Of a stretch of 64,000 nucleotides of DNA, positions 22,670 to 30,696 are shown piece by piece. The notes under the pieces were generated by a model. The model did no database searches. It saw only the letters and a program-made list of their open reading frames with translations, and was not told the DNA's origin. The first letter of the stretch is position 1. Every line of letters starts with the position of its first letter. The stretch lies in NCBI GenBank assembly GCA_963576725.1, contig OY755252.1:49745394-49809393 (forward strand), written 5' to 3'. This DNA is from Azorinus chamasolen. Lineage: Eukaryota > Mollusca > Bivalvia > Cardiida > Solecurtidae. A program made the translations under genes and the position numbers.

Positions 22670-22768
22670 AGGATCACTTTCTTTGTGACGAGGGTTATTA
22701 CATCCAGACAGACAAATTATGTGACGGCTGGATCGACTGTCCACACAGCGAGGCGGACGAGATTAAGT
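22670..22768 (+). CDS. Exon 4: LDLa module lacking cysteines I and III
   Basis: The acceptor is TTATTTTTCAG (22659-22669) and the donor is GTAAGT at 22769. The exon is 99 nt, phase 1-1. The product is EDHFLC, then DEGYYIQTDKLC, DGWIDC and PHSEADEIK, with the final cysteine split as T|GT across the next intron. Aligned to exon 3, the opening F-x-C is cysteine II, and the position of cysteine III is tyrosine (TAC, one base from TGC) followed by the conserved I. Cysteine I is absent because the exon begins six codons later than its siblings. Since I and III pair in LDLa modules, one whole disulfide has been removed cleanly. Cysteines II, IV, V and VI remain. There is one extra residue between V and VI. 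The module may fold weakly, or the exon may be skipped, which would keep the frame. Confidence 0.8.
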
Positions 22769-23640
22769 GTAAGTAAACTAATGACGACATACATTTGTTA
22801 GTTACTTGTACAAACACCATTTCCTATGAAACAAACCAGAGTACATAGTGGTATGGAAAACAACATCTGAGATCATTCTCAAGCATCATATTGGCCAGTT
22901 CTAAACTTGCTCAAATTTTGACCGATCATATACTTGATAATGAACTCAGACTCAGAAGTTTGGTAACCTCGGGCCCAGGTATCATTTACTTTCGATTGAT
23001 ATACTAAAAGGGAAGTTCAGTTTCTAAGCATGCTATACTCTAGATTTCAAAGTAAATGTGTCTCCATTTATTTTTGTTTGTTTCGGTGGCTGTGTGACAT
23101 GTTTGTTTCGGTGACTGTGAGACATGTTTTGTTTCGGTGGCTGTGTGACATGTTTTGTTTCGGTGGCTGTATGTTTTGTTTCGGTGGCTGTGTGACATGT
23201 TGTGTCGTGGAGTTATTATAAGTCGTAAAAGTTTACCTTGAAATGGTTTTGTGCGTATTTATATTTTCTATTGGATTTTATTTAGATATAAATATATGTT
23301 TCCCTAATAAGGGAACTTCCGACGTTGCTCTTGACAAGGAAAATAATATGTTGTACATGTTTGAATTGTATCAATGTAACTGTGTATGTTACTGGTGGTG
23401 ATCTGTGACTGGTGGTGATATGTGACTGGTGGTGATCTACAATATCTGCAAAGCTACGGAGGCTCGATTGACCATTATTTGTTAGAATGCATGGATACAA
23501 AACATACCACCTTATTTCCACATAGAAGTATTATAAACTACGAAATCCATTGAACGCTAAATTTGTCAACTTCGGAAAGGTATCTGTTAAGTAGTTATTT
23601 GAGTCTATGCTTATAAAACATATGAATCACAAATGTACAG
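22769..23640. other. Intron 4, first part, with minor repeats
   Basis: A roughly 27-bp unit around GTTTCGGTGGCTGTGTGACA is repeated about four to five times at 23080-23210. GTGACTGGTGGTGAT(C/A)T occurs two to three times at 23390-23437. Nothing else was recognised. Confidence 0.6.
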
Positions 23641-23649
23641 TAAGTCTCA

Positions 23650-24340
23650 GTTACAACCACTCAAAACAAGTATAGATCTAGAGTTTTTCGGACAGATGGT
23701 AGCTCAATGCAGGACAAAAGTTATGCGAAAGCTCCTATGGAAACTGGTCCAAGGGATGTATGAAAACGCACGGACCATTGTCCGGGTTGATGTGGGTCTC
23801 AGCGAAGTGTTTGAGGTGAAGGTTAGTGTCCAACAAGGCTCAGTGCCCAGTCCACTGCTGTTCATTATAGTACTAGAGGCTTGGTCACGCGAGTTGTTCG
23901 AGGTTTGAATACCATTGGGTGACGTTTACGCAGACGATCTTGTTCCTATGTGTCATTTGCCACATCAGCGTAGGTAGTAACAACATCCATCGCAACAGCT
24001 GCAAACACTGGATGCACTAGAAATGCAGCCTGGAAGAAATTCAAAGAGCCACTTCCATTCCTCTCATCCCGTCACCTCTCCTACAAGACTTGCGGTCGTG
24101 TGTACAGGTCGTACATGCGAACCGCAAAGCTCTGTGAGACTTGACCTTTGACAGAGCCAGGTCTCCAGGGTTTGCAGCGGTATGACAGGGTCGTGATCAG
24201 AGGGATCTGCTACGCCAGACCTGAAGATATGGCTACTGTCACGTCAAACGAGCTATTGGCGCGACGCGGTCTTTAGGACCCGGATCTTATCCTGAGGGAG
24301 AAAGGGCGTCACTGGTTTGGACACGTGATGCTCTCTTGCT
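23650..24340 (+). pseudogene. Dead LINE reverse transcriptase fragment
   Basis: Plus-strand reading gives LVQGMYENARTIVRV and VQQGSVPSPLLFIIVLEAWS, the palm-region signature of non-LTR reverse transcriptases (usual form HQGSVLSPLLF). After a frameshift and an in-frame stop (TTTGA near 23907) the catalytic motif VYADDLV appears at 23924-23944. About 60 bp further on, the reading changes abruptly to AWKKFKEPLP ... SSRHLSYKTCGRVYRSYMR, and later RYDRVVIRGICYARPEDMA and DLILREKGRHWFGHVM, which are typical of the C-terminal half of such ORF2 proteins. An internal deletion, frameshifts and stops make it non-functional. The 5' end, endonuclease and tail are missing. The clade was not assigned. It lies in intron 4 in the sense orientation. 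Confidence 0.8.
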
Positions 24341-24344
24341 GTGC

Positions 24345-24548
24345 CTGTAACATGCATATTGAAGGTACACGTTGGCTTATGGCATGGACTATACTGACAG
24401 AGAAATATTGCCGAGAATGGAAACTGCCGAAGTCGACCCTGATGATAGAGTTATGTTGATATCTAGTGTGAGATCGACCATGCGTGCAGCCAGTCAGTTA
24501 CCTAAGGAACCTACTGATGTGGATGATGCCCCTGCATCTGCCTGTTAA
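24345..24548 (+). pseudogene. Coding-like tail after the LINE fragment
   Basis: After a TGA near 24360 one frame stays open to TAA at about 24546. It reads RYTLAYGMDYTDREILPRME, then TAEVDPDDRVMLISSVRS and ends in DDAPASAC. The acidic, codon-like composition contrasts with the surrounding AT-rich intron and suggests the 3' end of a mobile-element or captured ORF. I do not recognise the family. It directly abuts the LINE fragment, so it may belong to it. Confidence 0.35.
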
Positions 24549-24557
24549 TCAAATTAC

Positions 24558-24615
24558 CGATGATAATGGTGATGATGATGATGATTATGATGATGATTGT
24601 GATGATGATGATGTC
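24558..24615. repeat. GAT/ATG microsatellite
   Basis: An imperfect (GATGAT)n run with GGT, TAT and TGT interruptions, directly after the coding-like tail. It may be the remains of a LINE 3' tail. Confidence 0.75.
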
Positions 24616-24687
24616 TGTTGTCCTGCATTAAACAACTGCCTCCTCTTTTGATATATTATGTGGCTGCATTAGCGAGACTTCACTGTA

Positions 24688-25022
24688 ATATCACAAACAG
24701 CCAATGCATATCTTACGTGTTGTACAGCAGACCTAGTGATACCACACTGTACTGATATCACATACAGTCAATGCATATCTCACGTGTTGTACAGCAGACC
24801 TAGTGATACCACACTGTACTCATATCACATACAGCCAATGCATATCTTACGTGTTGTACAGCAGACCTAGTGATACCACACTGTACTAATATCACAAACA
24901 GCCAATGCATATCTTACGTGTTGTACAGCAGACCTAGTGATACCACACTGTACTAATATCACATACAGCCAATGCATATCTCACGTGTTGTACAGCAGAC
25001 CTAGTGAACCCCACTGTACTAA
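24688..25022. repeat. 67-bp tandem array (5 copies)
   Basis: The unit starts ATATCACATACAGCCAATGC, continues ATATCTCACGTGTTGTACAG and ends in CAGACCTAGTGATACCACAC with TGTACT. Copies are very similar, with only a few substitutions, so the array is recent or homogenised. The CACGTG E-box-like core is present where the unit reads CTCACGTG. Confidence 0.9.
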
Positions 25023-25800
25023 TATATTGACGAGTTACCGACAATTAGAGTAAGAATACGTTACGTCCATGTTCGTTATATCCAATGTTCGTTATCGTTA
25101 TAACCAGTTTAGATTTAAAGAAATAATGAAAAAGGTAATGTACTAAATAAGCATTTGCTGTATTAGGCTGTGCTTTAAACGTGCATCATCGTACTCTTGT
25201 AACATGTATTGCTCGTTTGACCCTTTACAGCAGATGCATGCCTTACGCATTTTGACGCCTTTGTAGAAAGAGTAGACCCAGATCAGAGGATTCACGTAGG
25301 AGCCGTTTGGTTAGGATCTGCTCTGTTTGTTTATGAAATTATAAGGATATGGCTTTACAGTTTCATCCATGGCCAAAATGTCTTCTTTCAGATGTAATTG
25401 TACAAACAATATAATAGTATTTCATGATGTAATTATTAATCATATAAGTATAAAAGGATTAAATAAAGAACGAAGACGCCACCTTATACTTAAGCATTTG
25501 AGGTAACAGACTGCCACACTCCACCCAATCGTATAACTGATAGTGCTCGTTAAAGCATGGCCAGGGGCATGTAGAGAGGATTGGCGCTCACTATGTTCTG
25601 ATGTCCGTTTTATTTAACCTGACGTTGCGTTGTCAGTCCATGAACATACACCAAGACAAGCAACCTTTAATGATCAACACACATAAAGCTTAATCTGTTT
25701 ATTCCCTGACAGACAAGTTAATATATTGGTGGGCGATATAATCGTACGAATTTGTCCAGCAACTTTCGGACCAATGGATATATGTGAATGTGTTTTGTTG
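25023..25800. other. Intron 4, middle part
   Basis: It contains a snap-back copy at about 25250-25330 (AGAGTAGACCCAGATCAGAG ... CCGTTTGGTTAGGATCTGC). The remainder is unassigned. Confidence 0.5.
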
Positions 25801-26440
25801 CAGATAATTAAGGTCTAATTATTCTATGTTCGAATTCAGCCTCTGTCACATCTTACCGGATAGCATTAACGGACATCAAACGGATGACAGAATTTTCAAT
25901 CCGTTCGTCTCTGTTCGCATGTATTTCTTGTCCGTTACTCATTCGGCGTGTGCGCTTCTTGTCAGGCAAGTTTATTCAATCCAGCGGAAAGTTTTGAACA
26001 TGCACAAAACTCAGAACGGACTCAATCGGACAAAAAGGCCCGCTAGACGTACGGTATCTATGCACTGGCATGCGGTTTGTTTGTAATTCGTGTGTTCCTT
26101 CTTCTGTACGTGCGTAGCTTCTCCTGGACGTGTCCGTTTTTCATCCGTTGTTGTCCGGTGGACCTGATTCGGGCCGGACTACTACCTGACACGCAACGGG
26201 TCAACCGTAGGGGTTCCGGACAACGTCGTTCGAAGAACGTATTGTCAGTTTCTCGTGCTTTGCACTTTTGTTTTACCCGGCACCTGTCTGTTTTCGTACG
26301 GTGATATCAGTAAATTGGCCCTTAAATGTCCTGTACATGTTCGGTGATCGTGCGGACATTGTGCGTTTCATGCGCTCCATACACCGCGCGCGAGACGTCC
26401 GTTTAGGCTATCCGGTAAGGTGTGACAGATACTTTAGCTT
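25800..26440. other. GC-richer block of unknown origin
   Basis: This block is distinctly richer in G, C and CpG than its surroundings, with many TCCGT/ACGGAC motifs. Three overlapping + strand ORFs (25826-26086, 26077-26304, 26268-26465) tile it, but their products are not similar to any domain I know, and the composition alone makes long ORFs likely. It ends about 100 bp before the exon 5 acceptor. It may be a mobile element or an old insertion. Confidence 0.4.
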
Positions 26441-26538
26441 GTTGATGAATATAGTTCTGAATTGATTTGGTTGTTAGCTTTTTTTCTTACCGAAAGGCAC
26501 TAAGCTTGTTTTATATCCATTTATTGACGCCATTATAG

Positions 26539-26655
26539 GTGGAAACTGTAGTGGTGACAACTTCCGATGTGACAACGGACGGTGCATTCGTAATTCAAAT
26601 GTTTGTGACGGCGAATGTGACTGTTTTCTGACGTGCGAGGATGAAAAGGACTGTG
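26539..26655 (+). CDS. Exon 5: LDLa module with two extra cysteines
   Basis: The acceptor is ACGCCATTATAG (26527-26538) and the donor is GTAAGT at 26656. The exon is 117 nt, phase 1-1. The first two bases GT complete TGT (cysteine VI of module 4). The module proper is GNCSGDNFRC, then DNGRCIRNSNVC, DGECDC and FLTCEDEKDCG. The usual six cysteines can be aligned with 6, 4 and 6 residues between the first four. Two additional cysteines lie between IV and VI (in GECDC and FLTC). The D normally two residues after cysteine V is L, and SDE is replaced by CEDE, so the calcium site is altered. An additional disulfide is the simplest reading. The T|GT split shows exons 4 and 5 are co-adapted. Confidence 0.85.
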
Positions 26656-26688
26656 GTAAGTAGACAAAGCCGCGGTTGAAAAATATAC

Positions 26689-26880
26689 TATAGTTAAACC
26701 TGTCTATAGCGAGCATCCAAATTAAGTCTAAATATGTGTTCTTAAAATAGATGGTAGCTTATTCAAGACGAAAGTTATGCTGAATGCTCCTCCAGGAGTC
26801 CTGTATGTAGCAACCGCCTACCGTTATAGAAGTCCATGTTTATTCATTATATGGTCGCCCTAGGCAGTTTCTACTGTAAT
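26689..26880. mobile_element. MITE, 'CAGTARAACCTG' family, diverged copy
   Basis: The left end ATAGTTAAACCTGTCTATAG and the right end CGCCCTAGGCAGTTTCTACTGTA are imperfect inverted repeats. The interior GATGGTAGCTTATTCAAGAC and a TCCTCCAGGAG stem match the family layout. Confidence 0.55.
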
Positions 26881-27231
26881 GTCATCTGCAGGGAAATCAA
26901 TGGTATCTTTTATTCAATTATTGTAGAACATCTCGGCTTCGACCGAGAATGGATTTTTACATGAATAGGACATTTTGGGGTCCAATTTACACTTGAGACC
27001 CCTGTAGTTGTAATCGGGTCCAACCCTTCTGTCTAAAGATTGCATGTATGAATTTCTTAATGTATTTGTAAACAGTGAAACCCCAGATCAGAGGCAATCT
27101 GTAGGGACTGGTTAATCAGGGTGTGTTCAATGAAGCAATCATACATGGGTTGCACAGTTTCATCACGTATTCGTACACGTTTCCCAATTCAGCCAACAAA
27201 CACTGGTAGAATTCATCAGGGATACTGTCTT
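26881..27231. other. Intron 5, first part
   Basis: A degenerate snap-back copy lies at about 27065-27130 (TTTGTAAACAGTGAAACCCC, AGATCAGAGGCAATCTGTAG). The remainder is unassigned. Confidence 0.5.
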
Positions 27232-27555
27232 CTTACAATACGTGTTACGGGTGTCACATACGTGTTACGGGCATATATAACACATACGTGATACGGGTAT
27301 ATTTAACACATACGTGTTACGGGTATATATAACACATACGTGATCCGGGTACATGTATATAACACATACGTGTTACAATGTACGAGTATATATAACACAT
27401 ACGTGATACGGGTATATATAACTCATACGTGATACGGGTATATATAACACACACGTGTTACGGGTATATATAACACATAAATGTTACGGGTATATATAAC
27501 ACATACGTGTTACGGGTATATATAACACATACGTGTTACGGGTATATATAACACA
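27232..27555. repeat. 26-bp tandem array (about 11 copies)
   Basis: The unit is CACATACGTGTTACGGGTAT then ATATAA. GTGATACGGG variants alternate with GTGTTACGGG, and a few units have insertions (ACATGTATAT). It occupies a third of the short intron 5, about 90 bp before the exon 6 acceptor. Confidence 0.9.
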
Positions 27556-27641
27556 GGCTTTCTTGTATGTAATTGAGAAACACATTTAGACTTTAGACTT
27601 ACTTACTTTAGGAATAATATCTATTTTAATCTCTTTTAAAG

Positions 27642-27773
27642 ATACGTCTACTTGCAATGGAAAAGACAAGTATATATGTAGGGACAACAAGCGCTGTATA
27701 GACTGGAGGTATCTGTGTGACGATGTGAACGACTGCAAGAACACACTGAGTGGAGATGATGAGTACTACTGTT
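27642..27773 (+). CDS. Exon 6: LDLa module with a longer last loop
   Basis: The acceptor is ATCTCTTTTAAAG (27629-27641) and the donor is GTAAGT at 27774. The exon is 132 nt, phase 1-1. The product is DTSTCNGKDKYIC, then RDNKRCIDWRYLC, DDVNDC and KNTLSGDDEYYC. Six cysteines have 7, 4, 6, 5 and 11 residues between them, so the last loop is three residues longer than usual. The S-x-D-D-E run still supplies acidic calcium ligands. The exon ends with T, which joins TT of exon 7 to give TTT (Phe). W after C-I is common in LDLa modules that bind basic ligand residues, but here it is in loop III-IV, so no binding claim is made. Confidence 0.88.
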
Positions 27774-27784
27774 GTAAGTCTTCT

Positions 27785-27905
27785 CTAGCAAACAACACAA
27801 TTCCACTTAACCCTTTTCCTCACACCAACACAATTCCACTTAACCCTTTTCCTCACACCAACACAATTCCACTTAACCCTTTTCCTCATACCAACACATT
27901 TTCAC
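27785..27905. repeat. 41-bp triplicate
   Basis: Three near-identical copies of CAACACAATTCCACTTAACC + CTTTTCCTCACAC lie immediately downstream of the exon 6 donor. Each contains the TTAACCCTTTTCCTCA left flank of the snap-back family, whose body follows at 27905-27990. This is another expansion of the edge of that element. Confidence 0.75.
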
Positions 27906-27990
27906 ACTTTTGCAAACTGAGTAGACGAAAATCAGACGGCTGCTGTAGAGCTGTCTGGCCAAGGTCTGCTCTGTTTTCTTATCATATGAT
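27905..27990. repeat. Snap-back element copy
   Basis: TTTTGCAAACTGAGTAGACG then AAATCAGACGGCTGCTGTAG, GAGCTGTCTGGCCAAGGTC, and TGCTCTGTTTTCTTATCATA. The 41-bp triplicate directly to the left represents repeated copies of its left flank. Confidence 0.65.
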
Positions 27991-28133
27991 ATATGTCTCA
28001 TTTTTAACAGTTTATGCCAAAACAAACATTTTACATTATAGAAAAACGGCTAATTAATACATATTTCATTTATTTCTTACATGAATATTTAGCAGGTAAG
28101 TTATTTCGTTTAGGTGCCTGGGGATATTTCATG

Positions 28134-28310
28134 TACAGTAAACCCCCTCTAAACCGGAATTCTAGTCGGGAAGATGTTAGATACGTTTAGAGAGGTGTCT
28201 GCTAAATGCAGAGTGAAAGTCTCCTAGTCACCCTGTATTAAGCTGCTGCCTGTCTCCAAGACCGATATTTATACTAAATTGAACGTCCGGTTTAGATCGG
28301 TTTTACAGTA
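28134..28310. mobile_element. MITE with TACAGTAAACC ends
   Basis: The left end TACAGTAAACCCCCTCTAAA + CCGGA and the right end TCCGGTTTAGATCGGTTTTA + CAGTA are clear inverted repeats of about 25 bp. The interior contains AGAGAGGTGTCTGCTAAATG and CTGTATTAAGCTGCTGCCTG. TA-type ends suggest a Tc1/mariner-derived MITE; the target duplication was not verified. Confidence 0.7.
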
Positions 28311-28429
28311 CCTGAATCCTCTCAAAAACACTCAGCAGGTATCTTATTGTCTGTTTCTTATACCAATAATGTAGCACGGCGAGTATATTATGCAAAACTT
28401 TCCATTTGGAGATGTCTGCATTGTTTTCG

Positions 28430-28784
28430 TTTATAGGCCTGTATCAAGCTTCCGGCCTGCATCAAGCTGCTGCATCAAGCTACTGCATCATCAAGCTACT
28501 GCATCAAGCTACCATCTGTTCTAAAGACCCTCGATTTAACATTTTTTGTGTGTGGCCGCACAGACAGGCTTTACTGTACAGAACAACTTGTCTTAAGCGA
28601 CAATATATCCATTTAATATAAGAGTTTTAGAAAGCAGGTGGATGTTTAATGCAGGACAAAGGGGATACAGAAAGCTCAATAGCAGTTTTCTGTATCAGTT
28701 TTGCCCTGCATTAAGCTACCACCTGTTTTAAAAATCTATATTTAGATCTCCTTTAAATGGCCGCTTAATACAGGCTCTACTGTA
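28430..28784. repeat. CATCAAGCT repeat and adjoining MITE copy
   Basis: At about 28445-28512, GCATCAAGCTACT-type units repeat five times; they come from the GCATTAAGCT inner segment of the 'CAGTARAACCTG' MITE family. A fuller MITE copy follows at about 28572-28784 (TACTGTACAGAACAACTTGT ... GCTCTACTGTA, with TTTAATGCAGGAC ... CCTGCATTAAGC inside). Confidence 0.6.
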
Positions 28785-28899
28785 CTTGTTGAGGACTGTT
28801 GTGCATGTAAATGATATTTTCCCCTTACTGAACTTGCTGAAACATATATTGAGTTGGTAGGCATATGACGTTTCGTGGAGATGTATTGAATATATATAC

Positions 28900-29080
28900 T
28901 GTAACCATCAACAAAATAAATTCTAATTCTGGGTTTTAAAGCCAGATGGTAGTTTAATGCGGGACAGAAGACATTGCAGGATGATCCTACCTTGCTTTCG
29001 CCCTGCATTAATAAGCTACCTGCTTTTGAATTCATATAATTTTTATTCAAAAGGCGGTCGTTTTAGAAGGGGCTTACTGT
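28900..29080. repeat. Degenerate 'CAGTARAACCTG' MITE copy
   Basis: GATGGTAGTTTAATGCGGGA and CGCCCTGCATTAATAAGC flank a short stem, and the end GGGGCTTACTGT matches the family edge loosely. Confidence 0.45.
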
Positions 29081-30696
29081 TTATACATCTCATAGAGCAT
29101 CCAGTCTAGCCTTTATTATGCTGAGTCATGTTTTCACAAATTATCGTCTACTTTATTTTCAAAATGCAAAACATGCTCTGCTTCTCAAAAATACGTCGAT
29201 GGAGGGACAAAGAGTCTGGGTTCAATGAGAAGCAGACCGAATCGACGAATCTGGATGTGCACTGTTTGTCAAAGCAATCAGCTATTCACCCCTATCAGCT
29301 CAATCTCAAGTACAAACTATATCACAGACAAATTGTCAATTTTATGCTGTAGGGTGTTTGTTATGGAAATGTAACTTACCCAATAACCATGCTCGTGTCA
29401 CCAGTATGCACCTTAACCCTTTGGCTGGTCTAATCTTTCAAAGTGGACCGATCCATTGTATTTAACGGTCGTGTCTATCCAGTATAAAAGGTATCATTTG
29501 ACAGAAAGTTTTAAATGGCAGACAGCGCAGATGCTGGTTTGGAGGTTCACCCAAGAGCACCTGGTCTGTGTCTGCAAAGGTTACAAATGTCACTAAACAC
29601 GTTTCCCGCATCGAAAGTGTTTAACTGAATATGTTCAAATTGGAAGATATAAAATGTCTGGAATGGGAAATTACATAATACCGTAAGTTGTTAAATGAAG
29701 CACGTGAAATGGTCTGCGGGTATGTCATCAGCCCTCTCAACTCTCAGCAAGCTGACGCCATATTTGCCATTACCTATGCTTACAGTTTGGATCCTGATGA
29801 ATGACTGAGCAACTCGCCGTTTCATCAGGATTTAAATTGGGTAACACTCTGAACATGGATTTTATAAACAAATTGGAGAAACTCCACTTTAAGAGTATGT
29901 GGCAGACGACAAAATGTACAGATGACAAGTAATTACCCCCCTTTTCCCGCGTGACATGGATATCGTCTGCCCAAGTTTGGATAGTGCACATATTGGACTG
30001 CTTCTGATTGGTTCAAGTTTTCGAGACGCCATGTACGAGTGTCGAACAGTGTAGATGTTGACCAGACACCAGACACCGAGTTACTGGTTGCCTCATCTTG
30101 ATCCAAACTGTTTTCAAATGTAAGTCATGTTGCGGAGAGCAAGACAAGGGTTAAAGTGCAAATAGTTAAAGACATTACCCAGGTCCATTCAATGATTCCC
30201 CCCCCCATTGTTCTCAATAGGCGTGAAAGTAACAGTAAAAGCATGATACAAGTGTGCAAAATATGGCAAGCCGTCTCACTCTGTCTAGAGAGGCCCTGAC
30301 ATACAATTAGTCAAGGGGAACACACTCAAAAGACCATTGTTGGTCAGAACCCAATAAAAGTTCAACCCTTAAGAAGCCTACCACTAACAAACAAAGGGCC
30401 ATATGCAAACAGGTTGGATCCAGATGAGACGTCAAGTAACCCGGCATCTTATCTGGATCCAAGCTATTTGACAGACAACATTTTCACAAATCTTTACAAA
30501 CTATGAAGCACTTTCACATTTGAAGCAGACAAGCAATTTAGCAGATGAATATTTTATAAGAATTAAATACATTTAAAAAACCTGAGCGCTTATGTATATC
30601 AGAGATAAAACTCTGGACATTTGGCCTGCATTTTACCCCTGCACCCTGCACTTGATCTCAATGAGATATATTTGTATGTGGAGTGTCATGAATGTA
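29081..30696. other. Intron 6, no exon recognised
   Basis: Palindrome-family copies lie at about 29786-29838 (GTTTGGATCCTGATGAATGA ... TTTCATCAGGATTTAAA), about 30068-30115 and about 30410-30472 (GGATCCAGATGAGACGTCAA ... CTTATCTGGATCC). There is a C-run at 30200-30207. The 74-codon ORF at 29128-29352 has no recognisable features. Confidence 0.5.

Noticed and set aside
25826..26465. Three tiled + strand ORFs as a real gene
   Set aside because: They are in different frames, have no splice signals joining them, and the higher GC content explains their length. Retained only as an unclassified block.
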